64,000 nucleotides of DNA from Henriciella sp. (lineage in GTDB: Bacteria > Pseudomonadota > Alphaproteobacteria > Caulobacterales > Hyphomonadaceae). The translations under genes were made by a program, and so were the position numbers. The stretch's first letter is position 1, and every line of letters starts with the position of its first letter. Shown here in pieces: positions 53,839 through 61,901 of this stretch. The notes beneath the pieces were generated by a model. It was not told the origin of the DNA. It worked only from the letters and a program-made list of their open reading frames with translations, and searched no databases. The stretch lies in contig NVWP01000002.1 of assembly GCA_002733705.1 (NCBI GenBank), positions 1-64,000 of the forward strand. The letters run 5' to 3'.

Positions 53839-53863
53839 CCGCCCGGCCTTTCGGGCCGGGCGG
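53839..53863 (-). promoter_or_regulatory. strong hairpin in the trcR upstream region
   Basis: Perfect 10-bp GC-rich stem CCGCCCGGCC (53839-53848) with GGCCGGGCGG (53854-53863), loop TTTCG. It starts 35 nt upstream of the trcR ATG and has no T-run on either strand. It is either a leader structure in trcR mRNA or a weak stop for the upstream kinase gene. Confidence 0.5.
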
Positions 53864-53955
53864 TCAGGGTTCCAGAACGGGAAAATTCCTAACGCCGGAG
53901 AATATAGGCGAGAGCCAGCGATTTGGGAAGGCGGGCGTTGTAGTGGGGCCCGCTC

Positions 53956-54693
53956 TCAGAAATTAAGCCGGTGATCGGCGTCTTTCAGGAGGACCCAGTC
54001 GGCATGGTTGCGCAGCGGCAGGATGTGGTTTTCGAGGTTGGGGAGGTTGATCTTCTCCCAGACCTCTGTGCGGGCAAAGTCGCGTGCTTCGGTCTCGCTC
54101 ATGCCGCGAAAGCGCTGGTAGAAGCTCGCCGGGTCATGCTCCGCCGCGTGCCAGAAACCCATGAAGCGCTCCAGGAACCAGGCTTCGATATGCTCTGTCT
54201 CCGCATCGAGATAGATGAGGAGGTCAGGCTCCCCGGCGCGGCGGTCCCCGGCTGAGGGCGGTTCAAAGCCGAGCCCTTCGAGGATCAATATGTCCGGCGG
54301 GCTGATCGTGCGCGCAAGAGCCGGGTCGATGTCATAGGTTTCGTGGCTGTGGGCCGGAAAGACGGCGGGCAGGACGCGTACACGGGCAATTGCTTCGGCC
54401 ATGGCGTCATTGTCATAGGATTCCGGAAACCCCTTGCGCATCATCAGGCCCCGCTCTTCCAGAACGGCATTGGGATGAAGGAAGCCATCCGTCGAGATAG
54501 TCTCGACCGCGACACGGCGCGAGAGGATCTCAACGAGCGAGGCGGTCAGCGTCGACTTCCCGCAGGCGACAGAGCCTGTCAGGGCAACAATGAGCGGGCA
54601 ATTGTCATTGATCTCGCCATGCAGGCGGTCTGCGAGGCGGGCGACGCCTTCGCTGTCAGGGGGGCTGGCCGGCCCGGTCAAGATGGCCGGCAC
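53956..54693 (-). CDS. type I pantothenate kinase-like P-loop kinase (possible 5' frameshift)
   Basis: 245 residues from GTG 54693. P-loop GSVACGKSTL, then STDGFLHPNAVLEERGLMMR and KGFPESYD, the pantothenate kinase (CoaA) signature, and Walker-B-like ILILEGLGFEP. CoaA makes 4'-phosphopantothenate for CoA; typical length is about 310, so this is short. Upstream of GTG the coding pattern continues in frame for about 20 codons without a start codon, while an ATG with an excellent AGGGGGAG site at 54755 is one base out of phase. A frameshift in the A4 run 54748-54751 would explain this. Confidence 0.75.
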   Translation of the reverse strand: MPAILTGPASPPDSEGVARLADRLHGEINDNCPLIVALTGSVACGKSTLTASLVEILSRRVAVETISTDGFLHPNAVLEERGLMMRKGFPESYDNDAMAEAIARVRVLPAVFPAHSHETYDIDPALARTISPPDILILEGLGFEPPSAGDRRAGEPDLLIYLDAETEHIEAWFLERFMGFWHAAEHDPASFYQRFRGMSETEARDFARTEVWEKINLPNLENHILPLRNHADWVLLKDADHRLNF

Positions 54694-54827
54694 CTGCGAG
54701 CGGGCGCGGCGGAGAGCCTGCCGGGCGCTCGTGGATGTGGCGATGTCTTTTGCATGGTTGCTCCCCCTAAGGGTGCTTTATACAGGTGACGTAAGGGGCC
54801 AGAAAGGCTCTTCCGCGTGAGAATGTC

Positions 54828-55727
54828 TCAGGCGTCAGCCCGTCGCCCGGCCGATTTGATGGTCTCAAGCAGGACAGAGTCCCGGAAGGGCTTTGAGACG
54901 ACCGGACAGGTCAGAAGACGTTCCGGGAGACCCTCAAGCTCTTCATAACCGGTGCAGAAGACCACCGGCACGCCCTCGGAAACAAGGCGCTCGGCAAGCG
55001 CGTAGGATTTCTCGCCCCCGAGATTGGTATCGAGCAGGGCGAGGTCCGGCAGGCCGGCTTCTAGCTCCCGTTCGGCGCCGCCGATGGTCATGCAGGGGCC
55101 AATCACGTCCATGCCCGCATCTGTGAGACGCATCTCCAGATCGAGCGCGGTCATCGGCTCATCCTCAAGCACCAGAATACGCTGCCTGCGCGGGACGCTG
55201 TCCTTTGGCGGAGCGCTCAGCGCATCCGGATTGGCGGTCTCCTGAAGCATTGCGCCAGGAACAGCCTGAAAGGCGCCGAGCAGGCCCTCTGCGGCCCAGT
55301 CTGCGGCCAGAGGCTCGTCCTCATCAAGCTCCCCCATCTGATCGGTCACATCGAGATTGGTGCCGAACCAGAACCGGACCTGGCCATATTCATCGCGCAA
55401 TGGCTGGGCCTCGGACAGGAACCAGCGATAGGTGCCGTCGCGGCCGCGAAGGGGGAACAGGTCTTCCCATGGGGTGCCGGCGGCGAAAGAGGATTTGAGG
55501 CGTTTCACGACACGTTCGACATGATCGGGATGGTGGACCGATTGCCAGCCCCAGCCATGCATATCGTCCATGCTTGTGCCGGTATAATCGTACCAGCGCT
55601 TGTTGTACCAGTAGATCGACCCCTCGCCATCCGCGATCCAGGCAAGCCGGGGCATACGGTCCGCCTTCTGCCGGAAGTCGGTTTCGAGGTGGGAGAGGGT
55701 TTCCCTGTTATGATCCAACTGTGCCAT
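54828..55727 (-). CDS. PAS-receiver protein without kinase or output domain
   Basis: 299 residues. N-terminal PAS domain of the PAS_3 kind used by HWE/HisKA_2 kinases (LAWIADGEGSIYWYNKRWYD ... GTNLDVTDQ, about 25-130), a linker of about 55 residues, and a receiver domain (about 185-295) with LVLEDEP, acceptor Asp in LALLDTNLGG, VVFCTGYEE and VSKPF. The FxTGYE stretch is the FATGUY type found in stress-response receivers. GGAG lies 6 nt before ATG 55727. A palindrome 56-82 nt upstream may be its operator. Confidence 0.87.
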   Translation of the reverse strand: MAQLDHNRETLSHLETDFRQKADRMPRLAWIADGEGSIYWYNKRWYDYTGTSMDDMHGWGWQSVHHPDHVERVVKRLKSSFAAGTPWEDLFPLRGRDGTYRWFLSEAQPLRDEYGQVRFWFGTNLDVTDQMGELDEDEPLAADWAAEGLLGAFQAVPGAMLQETANPDALSAPPKDSVPRRQRILVLEDEPMTALDLEMRLTDAGMDVIGPCMTIGGAERELEAGLPDLALLDTNLGGEKSYALAERLVSEGVPVVFCTGYEELEGLPERLLTCPVVSKPFRDSVLLETIKSAGRRADA

Positions 55728-55782
55728 GAGAGGCTCCGGTCGCAACGGGCAGGTGAATGTCTTGGCCCAGCAACGCGCTTAC

Positions 55783-55809
55783 TATCGCACACTTATGGCG
55801 TGTGTGATA
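55783..55809. promoter_or_regulatory. palindromic operator candidate upstream of the PAS-receiver gene
   Basis: TATCGCACAC (55783-55792) with GTGTGTGATA (55800-55809), one mismatch, 7-nt spacer. It lies between the divergently oriented PAS-receiver start (55727) and the end of the quinone oxidoreductase gene. The regulator is unknown. Confidence 0.45.
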
Positions 55810-55869
55810 GGCGTATTCACCAGTCTGGCGGACATTTAATAAAAATCTGAGGCTTTGAGCCTGGGCGGA

Positions 55870-56847
55870 TCAGCCGATCTCGAGCAGGAGTTTGCCGATA
55901 TGTCCACCGTCGGCCATGTCGGCCTGGGCGGTCTCAGCCTCGCTGACCGGATAGACCTTTTCGATAACGGGCTTTATCTCGCCGCTCGCGACTTTCGGCC
56001 AGAACTTTTCCTCGATGGCGGCGCGGATCTCTGCCTTTTCCTCGACAGGGCGCGCGCGCAGCGTTGTGCCTGTCAGGATCAGCCGTTTGACCATGAGATA
56101 GATGAGGTCGAGCTCCACCTTGGAGCCGTTGAGATAGGCGATGTTGCAGATGCGGCCATTCACGCGGGCCGCGGAGATGTTCTTCTGGACATAGTCGCCG
56201 CCGACCATGTCGAGGATGACATCGGCGCCGCCTTCATCCTTGACGATTTTCTCAAATGCCTCGGTCTTGTAATTGATCGCCCGTGTGGCGCCAAAGCCTT
56301 CGGCCGCCTTGCATTTTTCATCCGAGCCGGCTGTTGCCCAGATTTTAGAGGCCCCGGCTGCCTTTACCATCTGCAGCGCCATGGAGCCGATACCGGAGGT
56401 CCCGCCATGGACAAGCACGGTTTCGCCTTCCTTGAAGGCGGAGCGCATGAAGATATTGGCGTAGACCGTCATCATGGCTTCGGGCAGGGCGGCGGCCTCG
56501 GTGAGGGAGAGGTTTTCCGGGACCGGCAGGAGCGAGCCTTCATCGACGGCGCAGAATTCGGCATAGCCACCGCCTGCCAGAAGGGCGCAGACGCGGTCGC
56601 CTTCCGACCATTTGGTGACTTTCTCGCCAACCGCCTCGATCACGCCGGCGCATTCAAGACCCATAATCTCCGACGCGCCCGGCGGGGGCGGGTATTTGCC
56701 AGCGCGCTGGACCAGGTCGGCACGGTTGAGACCGGCGGCCGCCACCTTGACAAGAACTTCGTGCGGGCCGGGCTTCGGCCGCTCGACATCTGCCAGTTTC
56801 AGCGGCTCGCCTTCGGTGGCAACGATCGCCTTCATTGTGTCGGCCAT
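55870..56847 (-). CDS. NAD(P)H-quinone oxidoreductase (zinc-free MDR family)
   Basis: 325 residues. Medium-chain dehydrogenase of the quinone reductase (PIG3-type) class: VKVAAAGLNRADLVQRAGKY, GLECAGVIEAVG, the coenzyme loop VLVHGGTSGIGSMALQMVKA and no zinc-binding Cys/His set. Probably reduces quinones with NADPH. ATG 56847 with AAGGA upstream; the longer frame to 57030 overlaps the divergent DUF1192 gene. Divergent pair with DUF1192-rcdA, as in related bacteria. Confidence 0.9.
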   Translation of the reverse strand: MADTMKAIVATEGEPLKLADVERPKPGPHEVLVKVAAAGLNRADLVQRAGKYPPPPGASEIMGLECAGVIEAVGEKVTKWSEGDRVCALLAGGGYAEFCAVDEGSLLPVPENLSLTEAAALPEAMMTVYANIFMRSAFKEGETVLVHGGTSGIGSMALQMVKAAGASKIWATAGSDEKCKAAEGFGATRAINYKTEAFEKIVKDEGGADVILDMVGGDYVQKNISAARVNGRICNIAYLNGSKVELDLIYLMVKRLILTGTTLRARPVEEKAEIRAAIEEKFWPKVASGEIKPVIEKVYPVSEAETAQADMADGGHIGKLLLEIG

Positions 56848-56962
56848 GGGGGTCCTTCCCTTTGTTAAATTCGCGGGTGCGGCCGGATTTGCGCTTGATC
56901 TCGCCGCCTGCTTGTCCTTGCCTTGGGCGCTGAACACGTAAGCGCGCAAGGAGGCTCTATCA

Positions 56963-57133
56963 ATGTTTGACGAAGAGGTGCCCCGTCCAGCCAAGGTGGA
57001 CCTGGAGAGACTGTCGGTTGATGAACTCAAGGCGCGAATCGAAGCGCTGAAAGCGGATATCGCGGCCTGTGAGGCGGAGATAGAAAAGAAGGAAGCTCAC
57101 AAATCGGCGGCCGACGATATATTCAAAAGTTGA
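56963..57133 (+). CDS. DUF1192 small protein
   Basis: 56 residues. MFDEEVPRPAKVDLERLSVD then ELKARIEALKADIAACEAEI: a short leader and a coiled-coil helix, as in the DUF1192 family that lies next to rcdA in alphaproteobacteria. Function unknown. A near-perfect ribosome site AAGGAGG (56948-56954) precedes ATG 56963 by 8 nt. Co-directional with rcdA, 116 nt upstream. Confidence 0.87.
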   Translation: MFDEEVPRPAKVDLERLSVDELKARIEALKADIAACEAEIEKKEAHKSAADDIFKS

Positions 57134-57249
57134 AATTTGCGCAGATTTACCGGGCAAGGCATGCGGTGTCTAAAGACCGCTTTAACCGGTTGGCCCATAA
57201 GCTTGCGGTGTTGTGCCGTTTCGCGGCGGGGAAGTTTCGAGGGGTGCCC

Positions 57250-57795
57250 ATGGCGGCCATTTCCAGTCAACAGGCAGACACCGGAGATCTGCCGGACTTT
57301 GCCGGCAGCCGCGTCTTCGACAAGGTGTTCGCAGAGGGTATGGCGCTGGTCGAGAAGACGGCGACCTATCTCGATGGGCCCGGGCGGGACATGTCGCGCA
57401 AGCTGCCGCGTGAAGCAGGCCTGACCTATGCCGCCTGGAGCATGGAGCTGACCGCACGCCTGATGCAGGCGGCAAGCTGGCTGGTCATGCAGCGCGCCGT
57501 GCGCGATGGCGACATGACACGTGAGGAAGCCCTGTCGAAGCGGTACAGGATCAGCCGTGACGGACCGCCGCTCGATGCCTCGCGCCAGCGCGGCAGCGGC
57601 CTGCCTGACAATTTTCTCGATCTGGTTGAAGATTCAGAAGCGCTCTACAGCCGCATCTGCCGGCTGGACGCAGCCATCTATCTTGAAGGCAAGCCGGTGA
57701 ATGACGGGCCGGTCAACCGGCAGCTGGAAGAGCTCAAGGCGGCGGCCAAGCAGGGGGCGTTCGACCCGCTGCGGATCTGGGGGCGCGTGCGCTAG
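57250..57795 (+). CDS. rcdA: RcdA-like protein, regulator of CtrA degradation (DUF1465)
   Basis: 181 residues, close to Caulobacter RcdA. All-helical: DKVFAEGMALVEKTATYLDG, LTYAAWSMELTARLMQAASW and the RISRDGPPLDASRQR linker, then DNFLDLVEDSEALYSRICRL. RcdA is the ClpXP adaptor, with CpdR and PopA, that lets CtrA be degraded at G1-S. ATG 57250 is used (GAGGGG upstream, 5 nt spacing); the frame opens at 57130. Its stop overlaps the convergent HxlR-type gene by 4 nt. Confidence 0.88.
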   Translation: MAAISSQQADTGDLPDFAGSRVFDKVFAEGMALVEKTATYLDGPGRDMSRKLPREAGLTYAAWSMELTARLMQAASWLVMQRAVRDGDMTREEALSKRYRISRDGPPLDASRQRGSGLPDNFLDLVEDSEALYSRICRLDAAIYLEGKPVNDGPVNRQLEELKAAAKQGAFDPLRIWGRVR

Positions 57796-58250
57796 CGCCG
57801 GATCACGACCCTGAGATCGTCGACGGGGACTTCCCGTCCCTTGTTCGATACAAAGGCAAGGCGGACCGCGTCGCGGCTTTCGGCATCGGTAAAGCTGATC
57901 GGGGGCTGGCCGCCCGCGCCAAGCCAGGCGTCGCCCCATTGGGTGAGCCCGATCAAAACCGGCCGCAGGGCCTCACCCTGATCGGTCAGGACATATTCGG
58001 ACCGGGCGCGGCGGCCCTTCAGCTTGTAAGGCTTCTTCTCCAGCAGGCCCGCATCGACGAGATCGTTGAGGCGGCTGGAAAGGACGGTGCGCGGAGTGCC
58101 AAGCTCCTGCTGGAAATCATCGAACCGGCGCACACCGTAAAGCGCCGAACGCAGGATGAGCAGCGTCCAGCGGTCACCGATAAGCTCTATCGCGCGAGCG
58201 AGATTGCACTGCGAGGGCGGAACCGGCGATTTTCGCGACAATGGGATCAT
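57792..58250 (-). CDS. HxlR-family transcriptional regulator
   Basis: 152 residues. Winged-helix DNA-binding protein: CNLARAIELIGDRWTLLILR with Cys near the N-terminus, FDDFQQELGTPRTVLSSRLN (helix-turn-helix) and LTDQGEALRPVL (wing). The Cys may sense electrophiles or redox, as in HypR/QorR-type members. Start is probably ATG 58250; 58268 and 58295 are alternatives. It faces the next gene divergently (113-nt gap), so that gene is a likely target. Confidence 0.88.
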   Translation of the reverse strand: MIPLSRKSPVPPSQCNLARAIELIGDRWTLLILRSALYGVRRFDDFQQELGTPRTVLSSRLNDLVDAGLLEKKPYKLKGRRARSEYVLTDQGEALRPVLIGLTQWGDAWLGAGGQPPISFTDAESRDAVRLAFVSNKGREVPVDDLRVVIRR

Positions 58251-58363
58251 GACGGCAAAAGCCTGCATGAGTTCGCAAGACAAATCCAGCCTCAAATACG
58301 CGCCGAATACGCCTTGGCGATTGGCGCTGGAAGTGAGCGCGCGAAATGCCTAGACCGTAGGAT

Positions 58364-58867
58364 ATGGTGCACCCGCTTTCCCGTGAGCTGGCCGATACGG
58401 CGAAGTTTACCTCCACCCATGCGATCCTCGTCTCCGAGACAGAGACATCGCTGCCCTGGCTGGTCACGGGCATGGTGCTGATGGTGCAGCAGGCCTGCGT
58501 CATGGCGCTGTCGGAAGCGGGCGCCGAGCTGCCGGCCATGCCGGGGCCGGGCGAACTGGTGGCGCGGGTGGCGGACCCGGCCTGTCTGGCCCAGCCTTTC
58601 ACAGCGCCGCTGCGGGCCGATGACCACCGCGCCATCGAACGTGTGGTGGCGGCGCGCAATGATGTGATGCATCCCCGGCCCAGGGGGCTCAACCTCGATG
58701 CGCGGGCCCTGCCGGGCGGGATCGTGGTCTGCAGCCGTCTGGTGCGGCATCTGGCGATCACCCAGCCGGTGCGCCCCTCCATGGTGGACGGGCATGATGC
58801 GGCGGTGCTCGGCGATGCGCTGAGCCTGATCGAGACCTCCGCCGATTTCTGGGCGAGTGTCTTCTGA
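58364..58867 (+). CDS. hypothetical protein with HEPN-like RX4H motif
   Basis: 167 residues, mostly helical, no membrane segment or signal. It contains AARNDVMHPRPRGL near residue 100, which fits the Arg-X4-His motif of HEPN ribonucleases and toxins, preceded by a long helix rich in Ala/Val (LVTGMVLMVQQACVMALSEA) as in HEPN folds. The call is inference from one motif. Divergent from the HxlR regulator gene and convergent with arsC (3-nt gap). Confidence 0.6.
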   Translation: MVHPLSRELADTAKFTSTHAILVSETETSLPWLVTGMVLMVQQACVMALSEAGAELPAMPGPGELVARVADPACLAQPFTAPLRADDHRAIERVVAARNDVMHPRPRGLNLDARALPGGIVVCSRLVRHLAITQPVRPSMVDGHDAAVLGDALSLIETSADFWASVF

Positions 58868-58870
58868 GCG

Positions 58871-59359
58871 CTAGCGGCGGGTGTGGATCGCCTGAAGCTC
58901 GGCTTTCAGCTCCTCCGGGCTGAAGGCGTCGAAGTCGAGCGCGGCGAGGCGCTGGAGGCGTTTTTTCAGGCTGAAATAGGTGTCCTCGAAGGCGATGCGC
59001 TGGCGCGACATTTCCTCAACGTCCACCGGGTCCGCGAGGCCCCAGTGCACCTGGACGGGATGGCCCGGCCAGTAGGGGCAGGATTCGCCGGCGGCATTGT
59101 CGCAGACGGTGATGATGACATCCATCTTCGGCGCATCCTCAGCCGCAAAGACATCCCAGCTCTTTGAGCTGAGGCCGCTGGTGTCATGGCCCTTGGCCTC
59201 AAGCACCGAGAGCGCCAGGGGGTGGGGCTCACCGCGCGGCGAGGAGCCGGCGCTATAGCCCTTGAAGCCCGGCATGGCGGACACAAGTGCTTCGCCGATG
59301 ATCGAGCGCGCGGAATTACCGGTGCAGAGGATCAGTATGTTGTGATTCTTCAGAGGAAT
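58871..59359 (-). CDS. arsC: thioredoxin-type arsenate reductase (low-molecular-weight phosphatase fold), non-ATG start
   Basis: 162 residues if read from ATT 59359. The catalytic P-loop LCTGNSARS lies at residues 11-19 and needs this start. The frame has no ATG, GTG or TTG between the upstream stop (TAA in the region 59413-59423) and the P-loop; the first standard starts, GTG at about 59293 and ATG 59284, come after it. AGGAGA (59371-59366) is 6 nt before ATT. VCDNAAGESCPYWPG carries the conserved Cys of the ArsC relay. It converts arsenate to arsenite. No arsR, acr3 or arsB lies beside it. Confidence 0.85.
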   Translation of the reverse strand: MPLKNHNILILCTGNSARSIIGEALVSAMPGFKGYSAGSSPRGEPHPLALSVLEAKGHDTSGLSSKSWDVFAAEDAPKMDVIITVCDNAAGESCPYWPGHPVQVHWGLADPVDVEEMSRQRIAFEDTYFSLKKRLQRLAALDFDAFSPEELKAELQAIHTRR

Positions 59360-59467
59360 GGCTGTTCTCCTGCGGGGCCGCGCACTGGAACGCCCCTGTA
59401 TCCGGACAGATATTTCTGCTTAATCAAAGAGGAAACAATAATCCCGCCACCTTATCGGAGTTTCTGC

Positions 59468-61762
59468 ATGAAAAAACCCCTGACAGCGATGGCCGCAATC
59501 GCCTTCATGGCCGCGTGCCAGTCGACACCGCCGGACCCCGAACCAGCTGAGGTGGCAGAGCCTGTAGAGACCCAACCTGCCGAGACAGACCCCATGACCG
59601 ACGCCGAACCGACTGAGCCTGAAGCGACCGAAGCTGCCGAAAGCGAGGGGCCGGTCGATGACGAGCTGGCAGAGATGCAGACCTATCCGCAGGAAGAGGT
59701 GGCGGCCGGCGAAGACCCTTATATCTGGCTGGAAGAGGTCGAGGGCGAGGAGGCGCTGGACTGGGTGCGCGGGCAGAATGAGCGCACGCTGGGTGCGCTC
59801 CAGTCCGGTGACATGTATGAGCGCTATTATGAGGACGCGCTGGACGTGCTGCAGTCAGATGAGCGCATCCCCTATGGCGCGGTGCGCGATGGCTGGGTCT
59901 ATAATTTCTGGCAGGATAGCGAGCATGTGCGCGGCATCTGGCGGCGCACGCCGCTGGAGAGCTATGCAACCGACAGCCCGGACTGGGAAACGCTGCTCGA
60001 TATCGACGCGCTGGCCGAGGAAGAAGGCAAGAACTGGGTCTATAAGGGCGCAAACTGCTTCTCGCCGGACGGGACGGCGGACTGGTACTGCATGATCTCG
60101 CTGTCGGATGGCGGCAAGGATGCTGTCGTCCAGCGGGAGTTTTCCATCGCCACGAAAAGCTTTGTCGAGAACGGGTTCGTCACGCCGGAAGCCAAGCAGG
60201 AGCTGGCCTGGGTCGATCCGGAGACGGTGCTGATCGGCACGGACTGGGGCGAGGGCACGACAACCGAGTCCGGCTATCCCTTTATCATCAAGCGCTGGAC
60301 GCGCGGTACGCCGCTCTCCGAGGCGGAGGAAGTCATTCGCGGCGATGCGAGCGATGTCGGCGTCTGGCCGATGGTGATCGAGACCGAGGATGGCCGCCGC
60401 CTGCAGGGCGCGGTTGAGGCCGACACCTTCTTTACCTCCACTTACTGGTGGCTGCCGGAGGGCGAAGCGGAGCCGGTCCAGTGGCCCATCCCGGCAAAAT
60501 CCTCGCCGGAAGGTATCTATCAGGGCCATTTCATCGTTTCGCTGAAGCAGGACTGGTCGCCGCGCGGCGGTCAGAGCTTCCAGTCGGGCGATGTCGTGGC
60601 CTTCAACCTGAATTCCTTCCTGAAAAACCGTCAGCTGCCGCCTGTGTCGCTTGTCTTCCATCCCGATGGCAGCCAGGCGGTGAATGGCGTCGCGATTGCC
60701 AAGGGCGCGGCGCTTCTTTCCATCAATGAGAATGTGCGCGGCAAGGTGATGCTGATCGAGCCGGCCGATAATGGCTGGTCGACCACCGATCTCACCCTGC
60801 CCGGCACGTCGGGACAGGCGGGGATCGCCTTCGCCGACAAGGAGTCCGATACAGTCTTCCTCAATTATGAGGACTTCCTGACCCCGGATTCGCTGCTGCG
60901 CTATAATGCCAGTTCCGGCGAGATCACGCAGATCAAGAGCCTGCCGGAGAAGTTCGATGCTGAGGGGCTGACGGTCGAGCAGCATTTCGCGGTCTCCACC
61001 GATGGCACCGCGATCCCGTATTTCATCGTCTACAAGAAAGGCATCGAGCTCGACGGCACGACGCCGACGCTGCTCTACGGCTATGGCGGGTTCGAGATTT
61101 CGATGAACCCGTCCTATTCGGGCGTTCGCGGCCGGCTCTGGCTGGAAGAGGGCGGCGCCTATGTGCTGGCCAATATTCGCGGCGGCGGTGAGTTCGGCCC
61201 CGAATGGCACCAGGCGGGCCTCAAACAGAAGCGCCAGATCATCTATGATGACTTCATCGCGGTCGCAGAGAATGTCATCGCGCGCGGTGTCACTTCGCCG
61301 GAGCATCTTGGCATCATGGGCGGGTCGAATGGCGGGCTGCTCATGGGGGTGATGCTGACCCAGCGTCCCGACCTCTGGAATGCCGTAGTGATCCAGGTGC
61401 CGCTTCTGGACATGCTGCGCTATCACAAGCTGCTGGCAGGCGCGTCCTGGGTGGATGAGTATGGCAATCCCGATGTGCCGGAAGAGCGCGCCTTCCTGGA
61501 GACGATCTCGCCCTATCAGAACTTCGATCCGGATGCCGATTATCCAACGCCTTTCTTCGTGACGTCGACCAAGGATGACCGGGTGCATCCAGGACATGCC
61601 CGCAAGATGGCGCGCAAGTTCCAGGCCGCCGGCAAGCCGTTCTATTATTATGAGAATATTGATGGCGGCCATTCGGCAGCGGCGAACCAGCAGGAAGCGG
61701 CCCGCCGCACCGCGCTGGAGCATGTCTATCTGCACCGCAAGTTGTTTGGCGAGGCTGAATAG
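59468..61762 (+). CDS. S9A-type prolyl oligopeptidase family protein, lipoprotein
   Basis: 764 residues. Lipoprotein signal (MKKPLTAMAAIAFMAAC, lipobox MAAC, Cys17), then a Glu/Pro/Thr-rich linker to residue 70, seven-bladed propeller (about 75-480) and an alpha/beta-hydrolase domain with GGSNGGLLMG (catalytic Ser), SKDDRV-like TKDDRVHPGHA (Asp) and DGGHSAAANQ (His). Hydrolyses proline-containing peptides outside the cytosol. Its ATG 59468 follows a short gap after the divergent arsC. Confidence 0.93.
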   Translation: MKKPLTAMAAIAFMAACQSTPPDPEPAEVAEPVETQPAETDPMTDAEPTEPEATEAAESEGPVDDELAEMQTYPQEEVAAGEDPYIWLEEVEGEEALDWVRGQNERTLGALQSGDMYERYYEDALDVLQSDERIPYGAVRDGWVYNFWQDSEHVRGIWRRTPLESYATDSPDWETLLDIDALAEEEGKNWVYKGANCFSPDGTADWYCMISLSDGGKDAVVQREFSIATKSFVENGFVTPEAKQELAWVDPETVLIGTDWGEGTTTESGYPFIIKRWTRGTPLSEAEEVIRGDASDVGVWPMVIETEDGRRLQGAVEADTFFTSTYWWLPEGEAEPVQWPIPAKSSPEGIYQGHFIVSLKQDWSPRGGQSFQSGDVVAFNLNSFLKNRQLPPVSLVFHPDGSQAVNGVAIAKGAALLSINENVRGKVMLIEPADNGWSTTDLTLPGTSGQAGIAFADKESDTVFLNYEDFLTPDSLLRYNASSGEITQIKSLPEKFDAEGLTVEQHFAVSTDGTAIPYFIVYKKGIELDGTTPTLLYGYGGFEISMNPSYSGVRGRLWLEEGGAYVLANIRGGGEFGPEWHQAGLKQKRQIIYDDFIAVAENVIARGVTSPEHLGIMGGSNGGLLMGVMLTQRPDLWNAVVIQVPLLDMLRYHKLLAGASWVDEYGNPDVPEERAFLETISPYQNFDPDADYPTPFFVTSTKDDRVHPGHARKMARKFQAAGKPFYYYENIDGGHSAAANQQEAARRTALEHVYLHRKLFGEAE

Positions 61763-61793
61763 CGACCGGCAAGACGCAGGCTGAAATCAGGAG

Positions 61794-61826
61794 ACCCCCG
61801 GGGCCGGAATGGCTGCCGGGGGTTTT
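61794..61826 (+). terminator. Rho-independent terminator after the S9 peptidase gene
   Basis: 8-bp perfect stem ACCCCCGG (61794-61801) with CCGGGGGT (61816-61823), 14-nt loop, then TTTTCTTT. 31 nt after the stop codon. Confidence 0.82.
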
Positions 61827-61901
61827 CTTTACCCGACGCCAGTCTTGACTTGGAACGCCGCCGGGCGCCCCTTCCATGCAAACAGGAATGAGGAGGAAAC
61901 C

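Noticed and set aside
58292-58795. 167-codon open frame on the minus strand opposite the HEPN-like gene
   Set aside because: Antisense to the plus-strand frame, which has the better coding pattern and fills the gap between two other genes exactly; the minus-strand product is His/Arg-rich and looks like a shadow.
59855-61735. 626-codon open frame on the minus strand
   Set aside because: Antisense to the S9 peptidase gene, whose catalytic triad motifs are intact.
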